Positions 37,031 through 46,297 of a stretch of 64,000 nt of DNA are shown here, one piece after another. This stretch comes from Rhizobium leguminosarum (GTDB lineage Bacteria > Pseudomonadota > Alphaproteobacteria > Rhizobiales > Rhizobiaceae). Below the pieces are notes generated by a model. The model saw nothing but the letters and a program-made list of their open reading frames with translations. It searched no databases and was not told the origin of the DNA. A program made the translations under genes and the position numbers. The stretch is from the NCBI RefSeq assembly GCF_001679785.1, contig NZ_CP016289.1, forward strand, positions 248,001-312,000. Direction: 5' to 3'. The stretch's first letter is position 1; every line of letters begins with the position of its first letter.

Positions 37031-37051
37031 CGTCAAGCGACCGCGCGGCCT

Positions 37052-37864
37052 TTAGACCCGCGCGCTGAGATACTCCATGCTGGCGCGCAGCGCGCCGGCC
37101 GGATCCTTCAGCGCATGCACCTCCGCCGCGAAGGGCTCGAAGGAGAAGGGGCCGGTATAGCCCGCCTGCAGCAGCGCCCTGACCTGCCCGGCATTGTCGA
37201 GCAGGTCGTCGGCATTGACCAGAACACGGTGGGAATCGCGCATATCGGCAACGGGAACAGCCGGATCTTCGACGCCGGAAATGTGTACGAGGCCGGTCAG
37301 CTGCGGAAAGGTTAGCGCTTCGCCGGCAAGATGATGGTGGAAGGTATCGTGGACAAGCCTGAAGGTCGACTGCGTGCCGAGTTCCTCGATCGCGTCGGCC
37401 GCCTCTGTCTTCGAGCGCAGCGAGCAGATCTCGAAGCCCAGCGGCTCGACGAGACCGATAATGCCGGCTTCCTCGAGTATCGGCTTCAGCGCGGCCAGAG
37501 ACTGACGCAGATTGGCCTGCCGTTCGCCATCGGCGCAGCCGGTGCCGTCGTTCTTCGGAACGAGGACGAGCGCCTTGGCGCCTGACGCGCCGGCATAATC
37601 GATCAGCTCCTGCGCTTCGGCGGCCCGGGTCGCGTTCCACTCATTGAAGCGCTGCAGGGCGTTGATCGAGATGATCGTCACGCCATGGCGGGCAGCCGCT
37701 TGCCTGATCGTTTCGGGTTTGGTGCCGTCAAGGATGGCATTGCCGGAAAGGTCGTTGCGGATCTCGACGGCATCGATACCGAGCGATCTGGCCAGCGCGA
37801 AAAAATCATCGATGGCAAGCGATGGTGCGGCCATATGGTTGAGCGCAAAACGGATCGAAGTCAT
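37052..37864 (-). CDS. TIM-barrel sugar isomerase/epimerase (MocC/IolE/IolI-like)
   Basis: A 270-aa xylose-isomerase-like TIM barrel. Metal-ligand type positions are visible in VEPLGFEICS (Glu), LVHDTFHHHLAG (Asp/His), VHISGVEDP (His) and FSFEPFAAEV (Glu). Such enzymes act on inosose or related cyclitols in inositol and rhizopine catabolism. The neighbours, a LacI regulator followed by mocD-E-F-like genes on the other strand, favour a MocC-type role, but specificity cannot be read from sequence alone. Confidence 0.75.
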   Translation of the reverse strand: MTSIRFALNHMAAPSLAIDDFFALARSLGIDAVEIRNDLSGNAILDGTKPETIRQAAARHGVTIISINALQRFNEWNATRAAEAQELIDYAGASGAKALVLVPKNDGTGCADGERQANLRQSLAALKPILEEAGIIGLVEPLGFEICSLRSKTEAADAIEELGTQSTFRLVHDTFHHHLAGEALTFPQLTGLVHISGVEDPAVPVADMRDSHRVLVNADDLLDNAGQVRALLQAGYTGPFSFEPFAAEVHALKDPAGALRASMEYLSARV

Positions 37865-38025
37865 GACTGCTATCTCCTCCTCATCTCCGCGACAGGGCGG
37901 AGCGGTCCTCGTGAATGGGTCCGCGAATCTCTATCGGAATTCGCGTCGCAATCCATCCGCCATCGCCGGTGCTCGCTTTCATTGCTGAGAGAATTTCGAG
38001 CGGAATGATGGAATTCCATCATTGC

Positions 38026-39054
38026 TTAGATGTTCTCCGAAATATGGATATCGAAAGGCAGGAAGAGTTGCCCGGGAACAGCCGTTTCGCCGTTTTCGAT
38101 GGCGCCCGTCATCAGCACCATCAACTCCTTGCAGAGGGCGGGCAGCGGGGTTCCGATCGCCATGGCGACGATATCGTCGGCAAGGCCGGCTTTGCTGTCG
38201 GGCGTCAGCTCGTTAACCACGAGGACGATCTTGCCGCCGACGCCTTCTTCGCGGAATGCCGAGATCGCCCCCTCCATGCCGCCACCGCAGACATAGAGGC
38301 CGACGAGATCGGGATGTTTCTGCAGAAGTGTCAACGTCGCCTCATGGGTGATTTCGGCAGTCTCGAGATTGATCAGCGTGTCGACGACATCGAATTCCGG
38401 CGCATTCTCGCGAAAATAGGAGCGGAAGCCGATTTCTCTGAGCTCATGGCCGTGAAAACGGTGGCTGCCGACGAAGCAGGCGACCTTGCCGGGCCTGCCT
38501 GCCGTGCGCGCAATCGTCCAGGCTGCAGTGCGCCCGACCTTGCGGTTGTTGACGCCGACATAGGCGTCGCGCACGCCCGTTGCGAGGTCGGAGAGCAGCG
38601 AGAACACCGGAATGCCGCGCTCCTTCAGCTCCTCGACCGCCGTCGTCACCGCCGGATAATCCGGTCCAACCAGAGCAACGGCCTGGTTGCGGGCGCCGAG
38701 CGTCTTGATCTTTTCGACGATCGCAGCCGGTGTCGCGGCTGACGGAAAGTCGATCTGCGTCTGGATGCGCGCGGACGTCAGCGCCCGCGCTGCGGTTTCG
38801 ATCTCACGCACGAAGCTCTGATAGAAGGGCTGCATCGGCTTCTGCAGCAGGAAGGCGAGCTTGTATTGCGGCAGATCTTCGAAGACGCGCTGCTTGATCA
38901 GCCCGACAGCGTGATAGCCGATCGACTGCGCCGCATCATAGACCTGTCGCGCTGTTTCCTCGCGCACCCGGTGGCGCGCGTTGAGAACGCGGTCGACGGT
39001 GGCGACGCTAACGCCAGAGGCGCGGGCAAGATCGGATATGGTGGGACGGCGCAT
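38026..39054 (-). CDS. LacI-family regulator with sugar-binding-protein-type effector domain
   Basis: A 342-aa regulator. The ATG at 39054 has AGGA upstream and opens with the helix-turn-helix MRRPTISDLARASGVSVATVDRVLNARHRVREETA. The effector domain resembles ribose/inositol periplasmic binding proteins (VALVGPDYPAVTTAVEELKERGIPVF, GLYVCGGGMEGAISA). It is divergent from mocD across 131 bp with an imperfect 10-bp dyad, and upstream of the TIM-barrel gene in the same direction, so it probably senses a cyclitol and controls both units. Confidence 0.88.
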   Translation of the reverse strand: MRRPTISDLARASGVSVATVDRVLNARHRVREETARQVYDAAQSIGYHAVGLIKQRVFEDLPQYKLAFLLQKPMQPFYQSFVREIETAARALTSARIQTQIDFPSAATPAAIVEKIKTLGARNQAVALVGPDYPAVTTAVEELKERGIPVFSLLSDLATGVRDAYVGVNNRKVGRTAAWTIARTAGRPGKVACFVGSHRFHGHELREIGFRSYFRENAPEFDVVDTLINLETAEITHEATLTLLQKHPDLVGLYVCGGGMEGAISAFREEGVGGKIVLVVNELTPDSKAGLADDIVAMAIGTPLPALCKELMVLMTGAIENGETAVPGQLFLPFDIHISENI

Positions 39055-39074
39055 GGGCGTTCCTGATGGATTCA

Positions 39075-39099
39075 ATCATGAATGCAAGTCATTCGTGAT
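39075..39099. promoter_or_regulatory. candidate LacI operator between the regulator and mocD
   Basis: ATCATGAATG-N5-CATTCGTGAT is a 10-bp inverted repeat with one mismatch, placed 20 bases before the regulator start and 86 before mocD. Position fits control of both directions. Confidence 0.45.
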
Positions 39100-39185
39100 G
39101 GCTTTTGATAGATTATATCAAGCCTGCATTGAGCGCTTTCCAAAGTCAACCTATTCTCCCGGGCAAGGGCAACGGGAGGCGGATA

Positions 39186-40274
39186 ATGGCGACCCAGACG
39201 AAGAAACGTGACTACGACCTTCTCGGCGAAAGCGGCCGCACCGCCGTCGAGACGGGGCTGGCGGCAGCCGAATGGTATCACACCGACATTCCCCGCAAGG
39301 AGATGAAGGCGCTGATGCAGCGCTCCGATGCGCCGGCGATCCGCGACACGGCCCTCTGGCTCGGCAGCATGGTGGTCCTTGCCGGGCTCGGCTTCTATTT
39401 CTGGGGCTCGTGGGCCGCGCTGCCCTTCTTCCTCGCTTATGGCGTGCTCTACGGCTCTGCCTCCGACAGCCGCTGGCACGAATGCGGCCATGGCACCGCC
39501 TTCAAGACGCGTTGGATGAATGACGTCGTCTATCAGATTGCCTGCTTCATGATCATGCGCAATCCGGTGACCTGGCGCTGGAGCCATGCCCGCCATCACA
39601 CCGATACGGTGATCGTCGGCCGCGATCCCGAGATCGCCGTGATGCGGCCGCCCGATCTGTTGCGGCTGGTGCTTAATTTCTTCGGCATCCTCGACGTCTG
39701 GTATGCGGTCGTCGACATGCTGCGCAATGCCTTTGGCGGCGTCAGCGCGGCGGAAAAGACTTTCATCCCGGAGATGGAGCAGCCGAAGGCGATCCGCATC
39801 GCCCGCATCTGGTTGGCAATCTATCTGGCCACGATCGCAGCCGCGATCGCCATGGGTTCGATCCTGCCGCTGATGCTGATCGGCCTGCCGCGGCTCTACG
39901 GCGCCTGGCACCATGTGCTGACCGGCCTGCTGCAGCATGGCGGCCTTGCCGACAACGTCATCGATCACCGGCTGAACAGCCGCACGGTCTATATGAATCC
40001 GATCAGCCGCTTCATCTACTGGAACATGAACTACCACGTCGAACATCACATGTTTCCGATGGTGCCCTACCACGCGCTGCCCCAACTGCACGCGATGATC
40101 AAGCACGACCTGCCGGCGCCGAACCCGTCGATCTGGTCCGGCTATCGCGAGATGATACCGGCCTTCCTGCGCCAGCTGCGCAACGAGGATTATTTCCTGA
40201 AGCGCGAACTGCCGGCCACCGCGCGGCCCTATCGCGAGGAATTCCACAACGAGCTGGCCCCGGCCGCGCAATAA
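39186..40274 (+). CDS. mocD: MocD-like membrane non-heme diiron oxygenase (fatty-acid-desaturase fold)
   Basis: A 362-aa membrane protein. GGGAGG precedes the ATG at 39186. Two pairs of hydrophobic spans surround the histidine clusters RWHECGHGTAF, SHARHHTDT, WHHVLTGLLQHGG and NYHVEHHMFP, the diiron ligands of the desaturase/hydroxylase family. The next two genes supply a Rieske ferredoxin and its reductase, the three-component layout described for mocDEF in R. leguminosarum, where the complex starts rhizopine (3-O-methyl-scyllo-inosamine) use, probably by demethylation. Assignment is by family plus context. Confidence 0.82.
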   Translation: MATQTKKRDYDLLGESGRTAVETGLAAAEWYHTDIPRKEMKALMQRSDAPAIRDTALWLGSMVVLAGLGFYFWGSWAALPFFLAYGVLYGSASDSRWHECGHGTAFKTRWMNDVVYQIACFMIMRNPVTWRWSHARHHTDTVIVGRDPEIAVMRPPDLLRLVLNFFGILDVWYAVVDMLRNAFGGVSAAEKTFIPEMEQPKAIRIARIWLAIYLATIAAAIAMGSILPLMLIGLPRLYGAWHHVLTGLLQHGGLADNVIDHRLNSRTVYMNPISRFIYWNMNYHVEHHMFPMVPYHALPQLHAMIKHDLPAPNPSIWSGYREMIPAFLRQLRNEDYFLKRELPATARPYREEFHNELAPAAQ

Positions 40275-40295
40275 AGACAATCAAGGGAGGACAAG

Positions 40296-40610
40296 ATGAG
40301 CGGAAATTGGATCCAGGTCTGCGACAAGGACGAGATCGACGAAGAGGATGTCATCCGCTTCGATCACGACGGGCGCACCTTCGCGGTCTATCGCAGCCCG
40401 GATGACGAATTCTTCGCGACTGACGGGCTCTGCACCCATGAGCATATCCATCTCGCCGATGGGCTTGTCATGGATGAGATCATCGAATGTCCGAAGCATA
40501 ACGGCCGCTTCAACTACAAGACGGGCGAAGCCAAGGGCGCACCGGTCTGCGTCAATCTCAAGACCTATCCGGTCAAAATCGAAGACGGTGCCGTCTTCAT
40601 CTCACTCTGA
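40296..40610 (+). CDS. mocE: MocE-like Rieske [2Fe-2S] ferredoxin
   Basis: A 104-aa soluble Rieske protein. The cluster ligands are in CTHEHIHLADG (CxH) and CPKHNGRF (CxxH), with the usual 17-20 residue spacing. It lies 21 bases after mocD and 10 before the reductase, with GGGAGG upstream. It would shuttle electrons from the reductase to the oxygenase. Confidence 0.88.
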   Translation: MSGNWIQVCDKDEIDEEDVIRFDHDGRTFAVYRSPDDEFFATDGLCTHEHIHLADGLVMDEIIECPKHNGRFNYKTGEAKGAPVCVNLKTYPVKIEDGAVFISL

Positions 40611-40620
40611 GGGGGCCGGC

Positions 40621-41847
40621 ATGGTTCATTTCGTCATCCTGGGAGCCGGCGAATGCGGTGCGCGCGCTGCCTTCGCCTTGCGGGAAAAGGGCTTTGCCGG
40701 CGAGATAACGCTGGTTGGAGCCGAGCCCCTTGCCCCTTACGAGCGGCCGCCGCTTTCGAAGGCCGGTTCCGTCGATGCACGCGATCCGAAATTCATTGCG
40801 GCCTTGGAAAAATACGCCGAAAACGGCATCCGGCTGCTCACCGGCCTGGCGGCCAGGGAGTTCGATCCCGTATCCAGGATCGTCACGCTTTCGGACGGCA
40901 CGGCGCTGTCCTACGACAAGCTTCTGCTTGCGACGGGTGCGGCCGCGCGTTCATTCCCCGGTGGACCGGAAGGCAGCCGACATATTCGTTCGCTGAGGAC
41001 GCATCACGATGCGGCGGCATTGCGTGACGCAATGAAGCCGGGCCGGCATATCGCCATCATCGGCGGTGGCTTCATCGGCCTGGAACTTGCGGCAACGGCG
41101 CGGCTGCTCGGTGCCGACGTCACCGTCATCGAGGGGCTGGAACGCGTTTTGAAGCGTGGCGTGCCGGAGGAGATCGCCCATCTGCTCACCGAGCGCCATC
41201 GCGCCGAGGGCGTCGACATCCGCTGCGGCGTCTCCATCGAGGCGCTGACCGAGGAAAGTGAAAAAGCCTTGATCCAATTGTCGTCCGGCGAGGTGATCGC
41301 AGCCGATCTCGTTCTCGTCGGCATCGGCGCCCGGCCGAATGTCGAGATCGCCGAAAGGGCCGGGCTGGCGATCGACAATGGCATTGCCGTCGACACTTAT
41401 CTCCAGACCTCCGCACCTGATGTCTTTGCGGCCGGAGACTGCTGCTCCTTTCCGCTGTCGATCTATGGCGGCCGCCGGGTGCGGCTCGAATCCTGGCGCA
41501 ATGCCCAGGAGCAGGGCACATTGGCCGCGGCCAACATGCTCGGCCTCAACCAAGCCGTTTCAGCGGTGCCGTGGTTCTGGTCGGATCAATACGACATGAC
41601 GCTGCAGATATCAGGCCTTGCCGAAGGGGCCGCCACGCATCAGCGCCGCGATCTCGGCCCAAGCGCCTTCATTCTCTTCCATCTCGACGCCGACGGTCGA
41701 TTGATCGCCGCAAGCGGCATCGGACCGGGCAATGCGGTGGCGCGTGACATCAGGCTCGCCGAAATGCTGATCGCAGCACGCGCCCATCCGAACCCGGCAG
41801 CACTCGCAGCCAGTGACATCAAGCTGAAATCCCTGCTGGCTGCCTGA
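40621..41847 (+). CDS. mocF: MocF-like FAD-dependent ferredoxin reductase
   Basis: A 408-aa pyridine-nucleotide-disulfide-type reductase. FAD motif VILGAGECGARAAFALREKGF (residues 4-24), LATGAAARSFPGG, the NAD-binding motif IAIIGGGFIGLELAATARLLGADVTVIE (near 145) and VFAAGDCCSFP (near 268) are all present. Its C-terminal reductase domain follows (WFWSDQYDMTLQISG). The start at 40621 is favoured by GAGGGGG upstream. It completes the NADH-reductase-ferredoxin-oxygenase chain. Confidence 0.88.
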   Translation: MVHFVILGAGECGARAAFALREKGFAGEITLVGAEPLAPYERPPLSKAGSVDARDPKFIAALEKYAENGIRLLTGLAAREFDPVSRIVTLSDGTALSYDKLLLATGAAARSFPGGPEGSRHIRSLRTHHDAAALRDAMKPGRHIAIIGGGFIGLELAATARLLGADVTVIEGLERVLKRGVPEEIAHLLTERHRAEGVDIRCGVSIEALTEESEKALIQLSSGEVIAADLVLVGIGARPNVEIAERAGLAIDNGIAVDTYLQTSAPDVFAAGDCCSFPLSIYGGRRVRLESWRNAQEQGTLAAANMLGLNQAVSAVPWFWSDQYDMTLQISGLAEGAATHQRRDLGPSAFILFHLDADGRLIAASGIGPGNAVARDIRLAEMLIAARAHPNPAALAASDIKLKSLLAA

Positions 41848-41876
41848 GCCGCCCGTTATTTTCAAAGGAATTGATG

Positions 41877-42688
41877 ATGAAGAAACATAGACGCGCAACC
41901 GTCGCCGATCTGCTTGCGGAAAAGGCAAGCGCCAGCTCACCATGCTGCGCGTCACCTCGCTGGAGGAGGCGGACGCCGCGGAAAAGGCGGGGATCGATAT
42001 CGTCTCCGTACCGCCCTCGCTGCTCGGGCCGGTCTTTCGCGAAGCCGCGCCCACTCCCTTTGCCATTCCGGGGCTCGAATATGGCGACCATGTCTCGGCT
42101 GAGGACTATCTGCGTGCGGCCTTCGCGGCACTGAAGGCCGGCGGCGACGCCGTCTATTGCGCCGCAAGCCTGCAGACGATCCGGCGCATGCGCGATGAGG
42201 GCATCCCTGTCTGCGGCCATCTCGGGCTGATCCCTTCGAAGGCGACCTGGACCGGCGGTTTCCGCGCGGTCGGCAAAACGGCGGCAAGTGCCGTCGAGAT
42301 CTGGCGGCAAACCAAGGCGCTGGAAGAGGCCGGCGCCTTCGCCGCCGAAATCGAAGTCGTGCCGGGAGATGTGGCTGCCGCGATCAGCAGCAACACCTCG
42401 ATGCTGATGATCTCCATGGGAGCGGGCAGCGGCTGCGACGCCCAATATCTCTTCGCCGACGACGTGCTCGGCGCCAATCGCGGCCACTATCCGCGCCACG
42501 CCAAGATCTATCGCAACTTTGCCGCCGAACACGATCGACTGCAGCGCGAGCGCATCGCCGCCTTCACGGAATTTGCCGAGGATGTCAGGACCGGCACCTA
42601 TCCGGAGAAGCGCCATCTCGTCGGTATCGACGACGCCGAACTCGAGATCTTCCTGCAGCGGCTGAAAAGCGAGACGGGCAATAGCTGA
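41877..42688 (+). pseudogene. PanB-fold (ketopantoate hydroxymethyltransferase-like) gene with one frameshift
   Basis: The N-terminal 16 residues (MKKHRRATVADLLAEK) and the rest (MLRVTSLEEADAAEKAGIDI to the stop) are in different frames. One extra G near 41925 joins them into 270 codons, the usual PanB length. The fold is recognisable from IPVCGHLGLIPS, the conserved Glu in AEIEVVPGD and GAGSGCDAQYLFADDVLG. However, the metal-binding aspartates of classical PanB (GDSLG and ADLPF) are replaced here by PPSLLG and PGLEYG, and the lysine segment (VKIEGG) by VYCAAS. If translated, it probably does not make ketopantoate. It directly follows mocF. Confidence 0.7.
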
Positions 42689-42819
42689 GCGCAAACGAGT
42701 TCTCTTGCCTCGATGATGTGGGAAGCGCCGCAAAGGCGCTTCCTCTCCATTGGCTTCCGTCCCGGCCTGTGTCAGGAATTATCCGTTCGATTCATTCGGA
42801 ACGGAGTATTCGGTCCCCT

Positions 42820-43716
42820 GTGACGATCGGCTTTGCGCATGCGGAATTGATTGCGGTGCTCGTCGCGGTGACGGGGGACGAACCGCGCGTCATGACCATC
42901 CGCTCCGGCAATGCGCTGCCGTCAGGCCCCTTCGAGATGGGGCATCGCACCCTGCAATCGGGCCTGCGCGAATGGGTTCAAGAGCAGACGGAACATCCTG
43001 TCGGCTATCTCGAACAGCTCTATACCTTCGCCGACCGCGACCGGAACAACGACATCCCAGGCGGACGGACGATCTCGATCAGCTATCTCGGCCTCGTCAA
43101 CGAGCAGTCGGGCGCCGGCCGGCCGGGATGGCACGGCTGGTACGAATATTTCCCCTGGGAAGACCATCGACAGGGCCGGCCGGCCGTGCTTGACGAGATC
43201 ATGGCGCGTCTGAGGAGTTGGGCCGATGCCGATCCGGCAAGGCGTGACCATCGCCATCGCCGGGCGGATTTCACCTTCGGCCTCGACGGCGGCGGCTGGA
43301 ACGAGGATCTGGCCCTGCAGCGCTACGAACTGCTTTACGAAGCAAGGCTCGTCTCGGAAGCCGGATGCGGGGCGGAGGCCAATCTCGGCCGCGCAATGTT
43401 TGCCGATCACCGCCGTATTCTCGCAACCGGAATCGCCCGGCTGCGCGCCAAGATCAAATACCGCCCCGTCGTCTTTGAGCTGATGCCGGAGAGTTTTACC
43501 CTGTTGAGGCTCCAGCGCACCATCGAAGCCTTGGCGGGGCTGACGCTGCACAAGCAGAACTTCCGCCGCCTCATCGAACAGCAGGAACTGGTCGAGGAAA
43601 CCGGCGGCACCGAAAGCGAAACCGGCGGCCGGCCGGCCAAGCTTTTCCGCTTTCGCCACACCGTGCTCGAAGAACGGGCGCTGGCAGGAACGAAATTACC
43701 GCTCTCCCGCAATTGA
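42820..43716 (+). CDS. nadQ: Nudix-domain transcriptional regulator of NAD synthesis (NadQ/NrtR-like)
   Basis: A 298-aa regulator. The N-terminal half is Nudix-like (about 8-150, LIAVLVAVTGDEPRVMTIR, LEQLYTFADRDRN, ISISYLGLV). The C-terminal part is a winged helix (about 220-285, FELMPESFTLLRLQRTIEALAG, LHKQNFRRLIEQQELVEETG), as in NrtR and the alphaproteobacterial NadQ group. The GTG at 42820 is the first start after GGAG at 42803; the frame is open upstream. It lies 70 bp before nadA, facing two near-identical inverted repeats, its probable operators. Confidence 0.8.
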   Translation: MTIGFAHAELIAVLVAVTGDEPRVMTIRSGNALPSGPFEMGHRTLQSGLREWVQEQTEHPVGYLEQLYTFADRDRNNDIPGGRTISISYLGLVNEQSGAGRPGWHGWYEYFPWEDHRQGRPAVLDEIMARLRSWADADPARRDHRHRRADFTFGLDGGGWNEDLALQRYELLYEARLVSEAGCGAEANLGRAMFADHRRILATGIARLRAKIKYRPVVFELMPESFTLLRLQRTIEALAGLTLHKQNFRRLIEQQELVEETGGTESETGGRPAKLFRFRHTVLEERALAGTKLPLSRN

Positions 43717-43741
43717 CATATGCTCATCGTGAGAATATCTC
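43713..43741 (+). promoter_or_regulatory. nadABC promoter
   Basis: TTGACA (43713-43718), a 17-base spacer and TATCTC (43736-43741). The first inverted-repeat operator fills the spacer, so bound repressor would block RNA polymerase. Confidence 0.65.
43719..43737. promoter_or_regulatory. nad operator 1
   Basis: TATGCTCA-N3-TGAGAATA, an 8-bp inverted repeat with one mismatch, between the -35 and -10 boxes of nadA. Confidence 0.7.
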
Positions 43742-43753
43742 TCTTGCCTATGA

Positions 43754-43772
43754 TATGCTCACAATGAGCATA
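43754..43772. promoter_or_regulatory. nad operator 2
   Basis: TATGCTCA-N3-TGAGCATA, a perfect 8-bp inverted repeat whose left arm is identical to that of operator 1. The centres are 35 bp apart, and it ends 14 bases before the nadA start. Confidence 0.8.
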
Positions 43773-43786
43773 ATTAGGAGCCGGTC

Positions 43787-44758
43787 ATGAATTATCCTGT
43801 TTCCGCATCCTCGCTCTACGAGCGCGTCAGTCGCGTCATTCCCAAAGCCGAATGGATGACGTTCGAAAATGACGTCGACGCGATCCTCGAGCTCAAGCGC
43901 CGCCGCAACGCCGTCATTCTCGCGCATAACTATCAGACACCGGAGATCTTCCACGGCGTGGCCGATATTGTCGGCGACAGCCTGGCGCTCGCCCGCAAGG
44001 CGATCGAGGTCGACGCCGATGTCATCGTGCTTGCCGGCGTGCATTTCATGGCCGAGACCGCCAAGCTGCTGAATCCCGAGAAAACCGTGCTGATCCCGGA
44101 TCTTGGCGCCGGCTGTTCGCTGGCGGATTCGATCACGCCTGAGGATATCGCGCTGCTACGCCAGGCCCATCCCGGCGTGCCCATCGTCACCTATGTCAAT
44201 ACCTCGGCCGCGGTGAAGGCTGCCTCCGACATCTGCTGCACCTCGGGCAATGCCAAGCAGGTCGTGGAATCGCTCGGCGTGCCGAAGGTGCTGATGATTC
44301 CGGACGAATATCTGGCGCGCAACGTCGCCCGCGAGACTGATGTCGAGATCATCGCCTGGCATGGCCATTGCGAGGTGCACGAACTCTTCACCGCCGAGGA
44401 CGTGCGCCAGCTGCGCGAAAACCATCCCGGCGTAACCGTGCTCGCCCATCCGGAATGCCCGCCAGAGGTGGTGGCCGAAGCCGATTTCGCCGGCTCCACC
44501 GCTGTCATGTCGGACTATGTCGGCAGGCAGAAGCCGGCGCGCGTCGTGTTGCTCACCGAATGCTCGATGAGCGACAATGTCGCCGTGCACCATCCCGATG
44601 TCGAATTCATTCGCCCCTGCAATCTCTGCCAGCATATGAAGCGGATCACGCTGGCCAATATCCGCGCGGCACTCGAGGAAAACCGCCATGAGGTCACCAT
44701 CGATCCTGCAATTGCGGTGGCCGCGCGCCGCGCCGTCGAGAGGATGCTGGCGATATGA
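43787..44758 (+). CDS. nadA: quinolinate synthase A
   Basis: A 323-aa [4Fe-4S] enzyme that condenses iminoaspartate with dihydroxyacetone phosphate. The three cluster cysteines are seen in [19 protein letters not shown] and [22 protein letters not shown] and [23 protein letters not shown] are conserved substrate loops. It overlaps nadB by four bases. Confidence 0.96.
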   Translation: MNYPVSASSLYERVSRVIPKAEWMTFENDVDAILELKRRRNAVILAHNYQTPEIFHGVADIVGDSLALARKAIEVDADVIVLAGVHFMAETAKLLNPEKTVLIPDLGAGCSLADSITPEDIALLRQAHPGVPIVTYVNTSAAVKAASDICCTSGNAKQVVESLGVPKVLMIPDEYLARNVARETDVEIIAWHGHCEVHELFTAEDVRQLRENHPGVTVLAHPECPPEVVAEADFAGSTAVMSDYVGRQKPARVVLLTECSMSDNVAVHHPDVEFIRPCNLCQHMKRITLANIRAALEENRHEVTIDPAIAVAARRAVERMLAI

Positions 44759-46296
44759 CCGAAATTCTCGAGCAGCTATCAGGACGCACGGTGATCGTCG
44801 GCAGCGGGCTAGCCGGATTGATGACCGCGCTGACACTGGCGCCTGAACCTTCCGTGATCGTCACTCGCGCGGCCCTTGGCGCGGAGACGTCAAGCGCCTG
44901 GGCGCAGGGCGGCATCGCCGCCAGCATGGGCGCCGACGATAGCGTAGCGCTGCATCTTGCCGATACGCTTGAGGCCGGCGACGGTCTTTGCGATCCGGCT
45001 ATTGCCGCCGGCATCATCGTCGAGGCGCCGGCAGCGATCGCCGCGCTGGAGCGGGCCGGCGTGCGTTTCGACCGGAATGCCGCCGGCGAATTCTCGCTCG
45101 GGCTGGAGGCGGCCCATAACCGCCGCCGCATCGTCCACGCCGAAGGCGACGGCTCGGGTGCTGCGATCATCGCCGCGCTGATCGAGGCGGTAATGAAGAC
45201 CCCAGCTATATCCGTGTTCGAAGGCTTCGAGGCGCGACGAATTCTTATGGACGGCGAGCAGGTCGCCGGCCTGCTCTGCGCTACCGCGAGAGGGGCCGTC
45301 ATCCTGCCGACATCGAAGGTGGTGCTCGCCACCGGCGGCATTGGCGGACTTTACGACGCGACCACCAATCCGATGGGCAATTTCGGCCAGGGGATCGCGC
45401 TGGCTGCAAGGGCCGGTGCCGCGCTCGCCGATATGGAATTCGTCCAGTTCCATCCGACCGCACTCGATTCACGCCGCAAGCCGCTGGCGCTCATCAGCGA
45501 GGCGGTGCGCGGGGAGGGGGCTTTGCTCGTCAACGAACGAGGCGAACGGTTCATGGCCCGCATATCCGGCGCCGAACTTGCACCGCGCGACGTGGTGGCG
45601 CGTGCCATCAGCGCCGAAATCGCCCGCGGCGGACGAGTCTTCCTCGATGCCCGCGACGCTCTCGGCAGCCGCTTTGTCGCCCGTTTTCCTGTCATTTCCG
45701 CTCTTTGCGGCGAGGCCGGCATCGATCCGGCGAAAGACCTCATTCCTGTTCGCCCGGCCGTTCACTATCACATGGGCGGCGTGGCCACGGAGGCAAATGG
45801 CCGCAGTTCGGTTCCCGGTCTCTGGGTTGCCGGTGAGGCGGCCTCGACCGGTCTGCACGGCGCAAACCGGCTTGCCAGCAATTCGCTGCTGGAGGCTGCT
45901 GTCATGGGCATGCGGGCGGCGCGCGACATTTCAGGCATGCCGGCGAGTGGTGCCGGCACCATCTCCGCCGGGAGTCTCCCGGCGCCGGCCGATGCGTCAT
46001 TCGTCCGGCCGATCGTCTCGCGCCATCTCGGCGTGTTGCGCAATGCCGGCGCCATTCATGGCGCGATCGCCGCACTGCTGCCGCTTGCCGAAGGCAACGG
46101 CCCTGCCGCCGATCCGGCTATCGTCGCGCTGCTGATCGCCGTCTTTGCCAGCCTGCGGATGGAATCGCGCGGCGCCCATGCCCGCACCGACTTTCCGCTG
46201 AAGCTCGCCAACGCCAACCGGCGCCATATGTGCCTTTCGGATGCTCTGGAGATCGCCCGCGCGACGCCGCCCTATGCCCTTGCAAGGAGTGCCTGA
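44755..46296 (+). CDS. nadB: L-aspartate oxidase
   Basis: A 513-aa flavoenzyme that makes iminoaspartate for NadA. FAD-binding [16 protein letters not shown] is at the N-terminus, and [14 protein letters not shown] is the conserved flavin loop. The fumarate-reductase-like capping region follows ([37 protein letters not shown]), then [16 protein letters not shown]. It overlaps nadA and is one base from nadC. Confidence 0.95.
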   Translation: MTEILEQLSGRTVIVGSGLAGLMTALTLAPEPSVIVTRAALGAETSSAWAQGGIAASMGADDSVALHLADTLEAGDGLCDPAIAAGIIVEAPAAIAALERAGVRFDRNAAGEFSLGLEAAHNRRRIVHAEGDGSGAAIIAALIEAVMKTPAISVFEGFEARRILMDGEQVAGLLCATARGAVILPTSKVVLATGGIGGLYDATTNPMGNFGQGIALAARAGAALADMEFVQFHPTALDSRRKPLALISEAVRGEGALLVNERGERFMARISGAELAPRDVVARAISAEIARGGRVFLDARDALGSRFVARFPVISALCGEAGIDPAKDLIPVRPAVHYHMGGVATEANGRSSVPGLWVAGEAASTGLHGANRLASNSLLEAAVMGMRAARDISGMPASGAGTISAGSLPAPADASFVRPIVSRHLGVLRNAGAIHGAIAALLPLAEGNGPAADPAIVALLIAVFASLRMESRGAHARTDFPLKLANANRRHMCLSDALEIARATPPYALARSA

Positions 46297-46297
46297 G

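Noticed and set aside
37042..37064. CGCGCGG / CCGCGCG hairpin between cobM and the TIM-barrel gene
   Set aside because: It overlaps the end of the TIM-barrel coding sequence and has no T-run; it is too weak to call a terminator.
41520..41535. ATTGGCCGCGGCCAAC, a 15/16 match to the parS palindrome
   Set aside because: The fixed first G of the consensus is missing, and the sequence encodes a normal LAAAN stretch of the mocF reductase. It is most likely a coding coincidence.
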